This document shows, one piece after another, positions 1 to 7,187 of a DNA stretch of 10,024 nt. The translations under genes and the position numbers were made by a program. The DNA comes from Solirubrobacteraceae bacterium (GTDB taxonomy: Bacteria > Actinomycetota > Thermoleophilia > Solirubrobacterales > Solirubrobacteraceae): assembly GCA_024710825.1 (NCBI GenBank), contig JANJUA010000267.1:1-10024 (forward strand). Direction: 5' to 3'. The notes beneath the pieces were generated by a model. The model made no database searches, was not told where the DNA came from, and saw nothing but the letters and a program-made list of their open reading frames with translations. How positions within the stretch are numbered: the stretch's first letter is position 1; every line of letters begins with the position of its first letter.

Positions 1-1157
1 GGCGGGTCGACGACGACCACGTCCGGGCGGCCGGCCTTCTCGACCAGCTCGCGCAGCGCCAGGCGCACGTCGCCGGCGAAGAACTGCGCGTTGCGCACCT
101 CGTTGGCGCGGGCGCTGTTGATGGCGTCGGCGATCGCCTCCTCGACGATCTCCAGGCCCCAGACCTCGCCGGCGCGCGGCGCCAGCGACAGGCCGATCGT
201 GCCGATGCCGCAGAACAGGTCGTAGACGCGCTCGAAGCCCGACAGGCCCGCGAGCTCGCGCGCCGCGCCGTAGAGCAGCTCGGCCATCTCGGTGTTCGTC
301 TGGAAGAACGCCTGCGGGGAGATCTGGAACGTCAGCCCGCAGAGCTCCTCCTCGAGCGTGGCGCTGCCCGCGAGGACGTCTGTCTCCCCGCCGGCGGTGG
401 TCTCGGCGAGCTGCTCGGTGCGGGTCCAGAACAGGCCGTCGCAGTCGACGGCGGCGGTGAGCGAGCCGGTGTCGACGGCCTCCGCCCCCTCCGCCCCCGT
501 GACGAGGCGGACCTGGAGCTGGCCGGTGCGCCTGCCCTCGCGCACGACGAGGTTGCGCAGCAGGCCCCGGTGGGTGCGACGGTCGTGGGCGCTCAGGCCC
601 TGGGCGCGCGCCCAGTCGAGCACCTGGCGGCGGGCCGCGTTGACGCGCTCGGAGACGAGCAGGCAGTCGTCCATCGGGGCGACGAGGTCCCAGCGGCCAG
701 GCGGATGGAAGCCGCAGTGCAGCGTGCCGTCCTCGCCCGCGCCGAAGGAGAACTCGACCTTGTTGCGGTAGCGCCACCGCTCCACCGCGGGGACGATCGG
801 CTCCAGCTCGAAGCCGTCGAGCCGCCCGATGCGTCGCAGCGCGTCGTCGACCTGCTGCTGCTTGACCTCGAGCTGGCGCTCGTAGGGCAGCACCTGCCAA
901 GGCGCGCCGGGGTGGTCGGCGACCGGTGCGATGCGGTCGGGGCCGGGCTCGAGCACGTCGAGCGTCCGGGCCTCGCCGTAGTGGCGCTTGCGCTTGGTGA
1001 CGACGGCGCGCACGCGGTCGCCCGGGACGGCGCCGGCGACGAACAGGACGTAGCCCTCGAGCCGGGCGACGCCGTTGCCGCCGTAGGCGAGGTCGTCGAT
1101 CGTCAGCTCGAGCTCGGCGCCGAGGTCGGGGCGGGTGCGGGCGGCGGAGGCTTCCAC
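1..1157 (-). CDS. TrmA/RlmCD-family m5U RNA methyltransferase, 3' end cut by window edge
   Basis: SAM-dependent C5-methylation of uridine in tRNA or 23S rRNA is the family role; which RNA is the target cannot be told from this sequence. The first 385 codons are visible. A TRAM RNA-binding domain lies at about residues 15-72 (IDDLAYGGNGVARLEG, then GDRVRAVVTKRKR). The linker LPYERQLEVKQQQVDDALRRIG follows, then WRYRNKVEFSFG, the FFQTN motif and the SAM-binding motif DLFCGIGTIGL at about residue 313. The window ends inside the DPP motif, so the catalytic Cys expected downstream is not seen. The GTG at 1157 is the only start codon after the in-frame stop upstream. It has no Shine-Dalgarno sequence but a TAGCCT box 7 nt upstream, suggesting a leaderless message. 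The CxxxxCxxC iron-sulfur cysteines usual before the linker are absent (DRIAPVADHPGAPWQ). Confidence 0.9.
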   Translation of the reverse strand, partial: MEASAARTRPDLGAELELTIDDLAYGGNGVARLEGYVLFVAGAVPGDRVRAVVTKRKRHYGEARTLDVLEPGPDRIAPVADHPGAPWQVLPYERQLEVKQQQVDDALRRIGRLDGFELEPIVPAVERWRYRNKVEFSFGAGEDGTLHCGFHPPGRWDLVAPMDDCLLVSERVNAARRQVLDWARAQGLSAHDRRTHRGLLRNLVVREGRRTGQLQVRLVTGAEGAEAVDTGSLTAAVDCDGLFWTRTEQLAETTAGGETDVLAGSATLEEELCGLTFQISPQAFFQTNTEMAELLYGAARELAGLSGFERVYDLFCGIGTIGLSLAPRAGEVWGLEIVEEAIADAINSARANEVRNAQFFAGDVRLALRELVEKAGRPDVVVVDP

Positions 1158-1164
1158 CCGTCTG

Positions 1165-1170
1165 AGGCTA
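1165..1170 (-). promoter_or_regulatory. Putative -10 box of the TrmA-like gene (TAGCCT)
   Basis: On the minus strand TAGCCT fits TANNNT and ends 7 nt before the GTG start, where transcription would begin at or next to the start codon. No clear -35 hexamer is visible. The lack of any ribosome binding site in front of this GTG supports a leaderless transcript. Confidence 0.45.
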
Positions 1171-1208
1171 GTAGTCGCTGGACGTCTCGACTGGCTGCCC
1201 TGTGGTCA

Positions 1209-1273
1209 CTGTCGACTTGGACGTCGCATAGCGACGCAAAGTCGACAGCCACCTCCTTGGATTGGAGGCGTGG
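1209..1273 (-). terminator. Two abutting hairpins after argF, likely U-less terminator
   Basis: Just past the argF stop the minus-strand RNA can form a hairpin at 1273-1249 (CCTCC/GGAGG with a 7-nt loop, plus three outer pairs across a two-base bulge). It is followed directly by a longer one at 1248-1209: ten pairs CTGTCGACTT/AAGTCGACAG, a small 2/3-nt internal loop, six pairs CGTCGC/GCGACG and a 3-nt loop. No T-run follows, so this would be a U-less terminator of the kind proposed in GC-rich actinobacteria. The long hairpin is nearly symmetric and could also be a protein-binding palindrome in front of the TrmA-like gene. Confidence 0.5.
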
Positions 1274-1279
1274 GGGCGC

Positions 1280-2155
1280 TCAGCCGCCGACGAGGTGCTC
1301 CAGGAGCGCCTTCTGCGCGTGGCGCCGGTTCTCCGCCTGGTCCCAGATCCGCTGGCGCGGGCCGTAGAGCACCTCGGCGGAGATCTCCTCCCCGGGGTGC
1401 GCGGGCAGGCAGTGCAGCGCGATCGCGTCCGGAGCGGCGCGGTCCAGCAGCGCATCGTCGATCCGGTAGGGCGCGAGCGCCCGCCGACGCTCCTCGGCCG
1501 TGGCCTCGTCGCCCATCGAGACCCAGACGTCGGCGTAGACCGCGTGGGCGCCGACGACCGCCTCCTCCGGGTCGCCGACCAGGCGCGCGCCCGCGACCGG
1601 CTCGAGCTCGTAGCCGGGCGGCGACGAGACGACGACCTCGACGCCCGCCATCGCACCGAGGATCGCCAGCGAGCGGGCGACGTTGTTGCCGTCGCCGACG
1701 TAGGCCAGGCGGAGGCCGTCGAGGCGGCCGAACGTCTCGCGCAGCGTGAGCAGGTCGGCCAGCGCCTGACACGGATGATGGCCGGCCGTGAGCATGTTCA
1801 CCACCGGCACGCTCGCGTGCTCGGCCAGCTCCGCGAGCATCGCGTCCGGGCCGGTGCGGATGCCGATCGCGGCGACGTGGCGCGAGAGCACCAGCGCGGT
1901 GTCGCGCGGCGACTCGCCGCGCGAGAGCTGCAGCTCGTCGGCGCGGAGCACGAGCGGATGGCCGCCGAGCTCGTCGATGCCGACCTCGAAGCTCACCCGC
2001 GTCCGGGTCGAAGGCTTCTCGAAGATCAGCGCGACCGAGCGGCCCTCGAGCGGGCGGGCCGACAGGGGGGCGGCCTTCAGCGCGACGGCGCGGTCGAGTA
2101 GGGCGGCGAGCTGGGCGGGCGAGAGCTCCTCGCCGGTGAGGAAGTGCGTGGGCAT
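1280..2155 (-). CDS. argF: Ornithine carbamoyltransferase
   Basis: Transfers the carbamoyl group from carbamoyl phosphate to ornithine, giving citrulline, in cytoplasmic arginine synthesis. The 291-residue length is normal or slightly short for the family. The carbamoyl-phosphate motif STRT is at 49-52 within FEKPSTRTRVSFE. HPCQ is at 127-130 and the ornithine loop DVWVSMG at 209-215. HCLP at 248-251 carries the active-site Cys. The residue after HCLPAH is Pro, where many relatives have Arg. The ATG at 2155 gives the usual N-terminus (MPTHFLTGEELS); the frame stays open upstream but that part is antisense to the next gene. There is no Shine-Dalgarno sequence. A TATCCT box ends 14 nt upstream, implying a very short leader. 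No other arg gene is present here, so argF stands alone rather than in an argCJBDFRGH operon. Confidence 0.93.
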   Translation of the reverse strand: MPTHFLTGEELSPAQLAALLDRAVALKAAPLSARPLEGRSVALIFEKPSTRTRVSFEVGIDELGGHPLVLRADELQLSRGESPRDTALVLSRHVAAIGIRTGPDAMLAELAEHASVPVVNMLTAGHHPCQALADLLTLRETFGRLDGLRLAYVGDGNNVARSLAILGAMAGVEVVVSSPPGYELEPVAGARLVGDPEEAVVGAHAVYADVWVSMGDEATAEERRRALAPYRIDDALLDRAAPDAIALHCLPAHPGEEISAEVLYGPRQRIWDQAENRRHAQKALLEHLVGG

Positions 2156-2169
2156 GGTGGAGGCGCGCA

Positions 2170-2175
2170 AGGATA
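2170..2175 (-). promoter_or_regulatory. Putative -10 box of argF (TATCCT)
   Basis: TATCCT on the minus strand fits TANNNT and ends 14 nt before the argF ATG, which would leave a leader of roughly 7 nt. Its complement overlaps the AAGGA ribosome binding site (2169-2173) of the divergent gene on the plus strand. The -35 region would lie inside that gene's coding sequence, and no good hexamer is visible there. Confidence 0.35.
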
Positions 2176-2180
2176 CGCGG

Positions 2181-2837
2181 ATGCGCGTCCTGACCTGGAA
2201 CCTCTTCCATGGCCGGGCCGTCCCTCCTGCCGGCCGCGACCTGCGCGAGCGCTTCGCCGCGACCCTCGCCGGATGGGACTGGGACGTCGCCTTGCTCCAG
2301 GAGGTGCCGCCCTGGTGGCCGCCGCTGCTCGGCGCCGCCGACCACGCGACCGCGCTGACGTCGCGCAACTGCCTGCTGCCGGTCCGGCGCAGGCTCGCCG
2401 AGCGCTGGCCCGACGTCGTCAAGTCCAACGGCGGCGGCGCCAACGCGATCCTGCTGCGCGAGGGCCGCTTCAGCGCCCACGCCCGCCGGCGGCTGCGGCG
2501 ATGGCCCGAGCGCCGCGTCATGCACGCGGTCCGGCTGCCCGGCGGCATATGGGCGGGCAACCTCCACGCGCAGGTGCACTCGGCCGAGCGCGCGGATGCC
2601 GACATCGCCCTCGCCGCGAGCACCCTGCTGCGCTGGGCGGGTGACGCGCCCGCGCTGCTCGGCGGGGACTTCAACGTGCGCCGCCCGCGGCCCGAGGGCT
2701 TCGTCTCGGCGGGCGGCCGGGGCGTCGACCACGTCTTCGTCCGCGGCCTCGCGCCCGTCGACGTCGAGCTGCCCGATCGCCGCGGTCTGTCGGACCACGA
2801 CCCCGTGATCGTCAGGGTGGGATCCTTGAGGGCATGA
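2181..2837 (+). CDS. Endonuclease/exonuclease/phosphatase (EEP) superfamily protein
   Basis: Metal-dependent phosphoesterase of the fold shared by DNase I, exonuclease III and inositol phosphatases; the substrate cannot be told from the sequence. The 218 residues carry the whole active-site set: TWN (N7), LQEV (E41), NLHAQ (H129), GGDFN (D163, N165) and LSDHDPV (D205, H206). No signal peptide is visible, so it probably acts in the cytoplasm. The ATG at 2181 is chosen because AAGGA sits 7 nt upstream and the protein then begins MRVLTWNLF, typical for the family. An in-frame ATG at 2154 overlaps the argF start and has no ribosome site. The stop overlaps the next gene's ATG (ATGA), so the two are probably co-translated. 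It starts 25 bp from argF, in the opposite direction. Confidence 0.85.
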   Translation: MRVLTWNLFHGRAVPPAGRDLRERFAATLAGWDWDVALLQEVPPWWPPLLGAADHATALTSRNCLLPVRRRLAERWPDVVKSNGGGANAILLREGRFSAHARRRLRRWPERRVMHAVRLPGGIWAGNLHAQVHSAERADADIALAASTLLRWAGDAPALLGGDFNVRRPRPEGFVSAGGRGVDHVFVRGLAPVDVELPDRRGLSDHDPVIVRVGSLRA

Positions 2838-3235
2838 GACGCTCACTGCTGCTCCTCTTCGCCGCGCTCGCGCTCCTCGCAGCGGGCTGCGGCTCCGACG
2901 ACGACGAATCCACCGCGACCTCCGGCGGTGCGACGGCGACCGCCGAGGCTCCGGCGGCCGGCGGCGAGACCGCGGCCGCCGGCGACGTGGTGGTCGTCGA
3001 CATGAAGAACATCCAGTTCGACCCGAAGGAGGTCGAGGTCGACGTCGGCCAGACGGTCCGCTGGGAGAACATGGACACGGTCGACCACGACGCCGTCTCG
3101 ACGTCGGGCGACGAGTTCGAGTCCGAGCTGTTCGGCAAGGGAGGCACGTTCGAGTACACCGCGGAGAAGCCGGGGACGATCGAGTACGAGTGCACCGTCC
3201 ACCCGGGGATGGTCGGGACGATCGTGGTCCGCTGA
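2834..3235 (+). CDS. Plastocyanin-like cupredoxin lipoprotein
   Basis: Small blue-copper protein, likely an electron carrier or copper binder attached to the outer face of the membrane. The 133 residues begin with a lipoprotein signal peptide: MRRS, a hydrophobic run, then lipobox LAAGC with Cys19 as the lipidation site. A low-complexity Ser/Thr/Ala/Gly/Asp linker follows to about residue 50. The cupredoxin domain spans about 52-133 with a full type 1 copper set: H85 (VDHDAV), C120, H123 and M126 (ECTVHPGM). The ATG overlaps the stop of the upstream EEP gene (ATGA), with only a weak GAGG just ahead, so translation is probably coupled. No oxidase or copper transporter is nearby to identify the redox partner. 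The next gene is convergent, 26 bp after the stop. Confidence 0.9.
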   Translation: MRRSLLLLFAALALLAAGCGSDDDESTATSGGATATAEAPAAGGETAAAGDVVVVDMKNIQFDPKEVEVDVGQTVRWENMDTVDHDAVSTSGDEFESELFGKGGTFEYTAEKPGTIEYECTVHPGMVGTIVVR

Positions 3236-3261
3236 GCCGGCCCGCCGAGAGCGTGTGACCG

Positions 3262-4766
<1,505 letters not shown>

Positions 4767-4770
<4 letters not shown>

Positions 4771-5891
4771 GCCGCCGTCCTCGTGGCCGGTCCGCTCGCG
4801 AAGCGCGCCGGATCGCAGACCTCGAGCAGGGCGGCGTCCGGCGGGTCCCCGGCGAGCAGCCCCGCGACCAGGTCGGCCGTCAGCGGCGCGAGCATGACGC
4901 CGTCGCGGCCGTGGCCGGTGGCCCACAAGAGGCCGCCGTCCTCGCCGACGAGCGGCAGGTTGTCGGGCGTCGCGGGCCGCAGGCCGGCGATCGCCTCCTC
5001 GAGCTCCAGCTCCGCGATGCCGGGCACCAGCTCGCCCGCGTCGCGCAGGATCTCGTAGACCGCCCCGGCGGTGACCACCGTGTCGAAGCCGCGCTCCTCG
5101 CTCGTGACCCCGACCACGTAGCGCCCGTCGCCGCGCGGCACGACGTAGCCCGTCGAGAAGCGCAGCACCCGCTCGACCAGCCCGGGGCCGGCCGGGTCGA
5201 GCAGCCGGAGGAGCTGGCCCTTCAGCGGCCTCACCGGCACGCCGGCCAGCTCGCCGGACCAGGCGCCGGCGGCGACGACCACGCGGCGGGCGGCGACCCG
5301 TTCGGAGGTGTCCAGCTCCACGCCGTCGGCCGCCACGGACGCCACCCGGGCGCCGCCGCGCACGGCGTCGCCCAGCAGGGCGCGCAGGCCCGCGACGACG
5401 CGCCGCGGGTCGACGCTGTGATCGTCGGGCACGGCCAGAGCGGCGCGCAGCGTGGGCGCGAGCGCCGGCTCCAGGCGGCGCGCGGCGCTCGGCAGCAGCG
5501 GCTCGACGGGCAGGCCCAGCGAGACGCGGAAGGCCCGCTCGCGCTCGAGCGCCTCCGCCTCGTCGGCGTCGCGGGCCAGCAGCAGCGTGCCGCTCCTGCG
5601 GAGCTCCGGGTCGATCCCCGACGCCTCGCCCAGCTCCTGTGCGGCGGACGGCCAGCGGTCCGCCGCGGCGAGCGCCAGGTCGAGCGCCCGCCGCCCCGAC
5701 TCGCCGAACTGCGCCTCGGAGATCGGGGCGATCATCCCGCCCGCCACGGGCCAGGCGACGCCTTCGTCGTCGCCCGCGTCGAGGACGACGACCGACAGGC
5801 CGCGCTCGCGCGCCCGCCACGCGACGAACAGCCCGACGATTCCGCCACCCACGACGGCCACATCCGGCACTGCGTTGGCATGTTGCGTCAT
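4767..5891 (-). CDS. thiO: Glycine oxidase ThiO
   Basis: FAD enzyme that oxidises glycine to the iminoacetate (dehydroglycine) used by ThiG; aerobic bacteria use it where others use ThiH. The 374 residues belong to the DAO family. The dinucleotide motif VVGGGIVG (G15, G17, G20) is at the N-terminus. Next come VAGGMIAP, VPDDHSVDPRRVV and RRVVVAAGAWSGEL. Then follow PLKGQLLRL, GLRPATPDNLPLVG and LWATGHGRDGVMLAP, the FAD-contacting C-terminal part typical of ThiO. The ATG at 5891 is chosen because GGAGG lies 7 nt upstream. An in-frame ATG at 5915 belongs to the riboswitch core and would add MPAQGGTS with no ribosome site. thiO is the first gene of the operon after the TPP riboswitch, so it is probably repressed by TPP. 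Confidence 0.94.
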
Positions 5892-5898
5892 AGAAGTC

Positions 5899-5986
5899 CC
5901 TCCCTGCGCCGGCATGACCCGGATCAGGTTCTGACGGTCGGCGGCCGTGGTGCCGCCCTCTCAGCCCGGGTGGGCTCCCGTAGAGG
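5899..5986 (-). promoter_or_regulatory. TPP riboswitch (THI element) upstream of thiO
   Basis: The minus-strand RNA has the conserved THI core: GCUGAGA near 5965-5959, ACCUGAUC at 5929-5922 and CAUGCCGGCG at 5916-5907. Helices read by eye are P1 CCUCU/GGAGG (5986-5982 with 5903-5899), P2 ACGG/CCGU, P3 AGCCC/GGGCU and an extra hairpin P3a GGCGGC/GCCGCC. The P4/P5 arm is CUG/CAG with CCGG/CCGG. The 3' strand of P1 is exactly the GGAGG used by thiO, 7 nt from its ATG. Ligand-stabilised P1 would therefore cover the ribosome site, so control of initiation is inferred. The element serves thiO-thiS-thiG and probably the SnoaL-like gene. Confidence 0.95.
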
Positions 5987-5989
5987 CCC

Positions 5990-5995
5990 AGTGTA
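5990..5995 (-). promoter_or_regulatory. Putative -10 box of the thiOSG operon (TACACT)
   Basis: TACACT on the minus strand fits TANNNT and lies only 3 nt ahead of the P1 5' strand. Transcription would begin at or inside the first bases of P1, so the aptamer would start almost at +1. No convincing -35 hexamer is visible. It is the only TANNNT site in the short divergent interval on this strand. Confidence 0.4.
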
Positions 5996-6026
5996 GCTCT
6001 CGGCGCGGCTCACGCGTCCGTCCGCC

Positions 6027-6032
6027 TACGCT
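6027..6032 (+). promoter_or_regulatory. Putative -10 box of thiE (TACGCT)
   Basis: TACGCT fits TANNNT and ends 6 nt before the GTG of thiE, placing the transcription start on the start codon. There is no Shine-Dalgarno sequence in between, as expected for a leaderless transcript. It lies about 30 bp from the divergent operon's putative -10 box, so the two promoters would share or overlap their upstream regions. Confidence 0.5.
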
Positions 6033-6038
6033 CTCGGT

Positions 6039-6698
6039 GTGTCGATCGCCGAGCAGCGTCGCGCCCGCCTCGCCGGCGCCCGCCTCTACCTCATCGCCGG
6101 CGCGCGCCCGGGCGGCAGGCCGCTGCGGGACGTGCTCGGACCGGCTCTGGAGGGCGGCGTCGACCTCTTCCAGCTCCGCGAGAAGGACGGCGCCGACGAC
6201 GCGATCCTCGCCGCGGCCGCCGTCGCGCGCGAGCTCTGCGCCGCCGCCGGCGCGCTGTTCTTCGTCAACGACCGTCCGGACCTCGCCGTCGCCGCTGACG
6301 CCGACGGCGTCCACGTCGGCCAGGACGACCTGCCGGTCGCGGCGGCGCGGGAGATCGTCGGCGCCGACCGGCTCGTGGGCCTCTCCACGCACTCGCCCGC
6401 GCAGGTCGACGCCGCCGACGCCGACCTCATCGGCGTCGGGCCGGTGCACCCCACCCCGACCAAGCTCGGCCGGCCGGGCGTCGGCCTCGAGCTCGTCGCC
6501 TACGCGGCCGCGCACGCGCGCCAGCCGTGGTTCGCCATCGGCGGGCTCGACGAGGCCAACCTCGACGAGGCGATCGGCGCTGGCGCGCGCCGCGCCGCCG
6601 TCGTCCGCGCCGTCGCGGAGGCCGATGACCCCCGCGCGGCGGCCCGCCGCCTGCGCGCGCTGCTCGACACCGTGGACCATGGCCCGGCGCAGACGTAA
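6039..6698 (+). CDS. thiE: Thiamine-phosphate synthase ThiE
   Basis: Joins hydroxymethylpyrimidine diphosphate to the thiazole phosphate made by the ThiG branch, giving thiamine phosphate and pyrophosphate. It is a 219-residue TIM barrel of usual length. Motifs are YLIAG at 17-21 (many relatives have YLVTD), QLREKD at 45-50, VNDR at 76-79 and GVHVGQDDLP at 90-99. Then come GLSTHS at 114-119, GPVHPTPTK at 134-142 (pyrophosphate loop) and AIGG at 166-169. The GTG at 6039 gives MSIAEQRRARL; no ribosome site is present but a -10-like box is 6 nt away. The gene is divergent from thiOSG and no riboswitch lies in its own leader, so it probably escapes the TPP switch that controls the thiazole genes. 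Its 3' end overlaps the next gene by 20 nt. Confidence 0.95.
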   Translation: MSIAEQRRARLAGARLYLIAGARPGGRPLRDVLGPALEGGVDLFQLREKDGADDAILAAAAVARELCAAAGALFFVNDRPDLAVAADADGVHVGQDDLPVAAAREIVGADRLVGLSTHSPAQVDAADADLIGVGPVHPTPTKLGRPGVGLELVAYAAAHARQPWFAIGGLDEANLDEAIGAGARRAAVVRAVAEADDPRAAARRLRALLDTVDHGPAQT

Positions 6699-7146
6699 GC
6701 CCCCACCGGACATGACCGACCGCTACGCGCGCGGGCGCCTGAAGGACGAGGAGGCGCGGGCCAAGCTCGTGCCGCTGGCGCCGGGCGAGCGCCCCCGAGC
6801 GGTCACGGTCGCGGCGATCGTCGCTCTGGCGATGGCCGTCGCCAACGTCGCGGCCGCCCTGGCGGGCGCCGATCTGGCCGAGGACGACCAGAGCGCGCTC
6901 ACCGGGACGGTCCTCACGACCGGCATCCTCGTGCTGGCCGGCGCGGGCATGTGGAGGGCCAAGTACTGGGCGGTGCTCGGCTTCCAGATCGTCCTCGCCT
7001 TCCAGATCCTCCTGCTGTCGATCGCCCTGCTGCGCGTGGAGCGCTGGTGGATGGCGGTCGGAGTCGTCGTCGCGATCGGCCTGCTCGGCTGGCTGTTCTG
7101 GAAGCTGATCCGCGCGATGGCGCGGCTGCAGATGCCGGCCCGCTGA
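6679..7146 (+). CDS. Hypothetical four-helix membrane protein
   Basis: I do not recognise a named family. The 155-residue protein has a basic, proline-rich start (MARRRRKPPPD), a charged cytoplasmic segment to about residue 40, and four hydrophobic stretches at about 41-63, 73-92, 96-118 and 123-144. Helix 3 is rich in Leu, Ile and Phe, and two Trp open helix 4. The basic N-terminus and the even number of helices place both ends in the cytoplasm by the positive-inside rule. The ATG at 6679 overlaps the end of thiE by 20 nt; the ATG at 6712 just after thiE is an alternative, and neither has a clear ribosome site. The overlap suggests expression with thiE, but a thiamine transport role is not supported by any motif. 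Confidence 0.7.
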   Translation: MARRRRKPPPDMTDRYARGRLKDEEARAKLVPLAPGERPRAVTVAAIVALAMAVANVAAALAGADLAEDDQSALTGTVLTTGILVLAGAGMWRAKYWAVLGFQIVLAFQILLLSIALLRVERWWMAVGVVVAIGLLGWLFWKLIRAMARLQMPAR

Positions 7147-7172
7147 CGCGATAGCAGGAATCGGCGTCTTGT

Positions 7173-7178
7173 TACAGT
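7173..7178 (+). promoter_or_regulatory. Putative -10 box of lpd (TACAGT)
   Basis: TACAGT fits TANNNT, sits in an unusually AT-containing patch of the 41-bp gap, and ends 9 nt before the lpd ATG. The bases between are pyrimidine-rich with no Shine-Dalgarno sequence, so the transcript would be leaderless or nearly so. No clear -35 is seen. Confidence 0.5.
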
Positions 7179-7187
7179 CCGCCCGCC

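Noticed and set aside
1280..2674. A 464-codon version of argF extending upstream of 2155.
   Set aside because: The extra N-terminus is antisense to the EEP gene and has no OTC homology; a 291-residue protein is the family size.
1788..2837. A longer EEP frame beginning inside argF.
   Set aside because: The added residues are antisense to argF, and the ATG at 2181 has a good ribosome site and starts right at the TWN motif.
3236..3261. A terminator between the convergent cupredoxin and SnoaL-like genes.
   Set aside because: The 26-bp gap shows no stable inverted repeat or T-run.
5947..7146. A 399-codon plus-strand frame joining the thiE region to the membrane protein.
   Set aside because: Its first two thirds is a shadow of thiE and of the riboswitch, rich in Ser, Arg, Pro and Thr; only the part from 6679 looks like a real protein.
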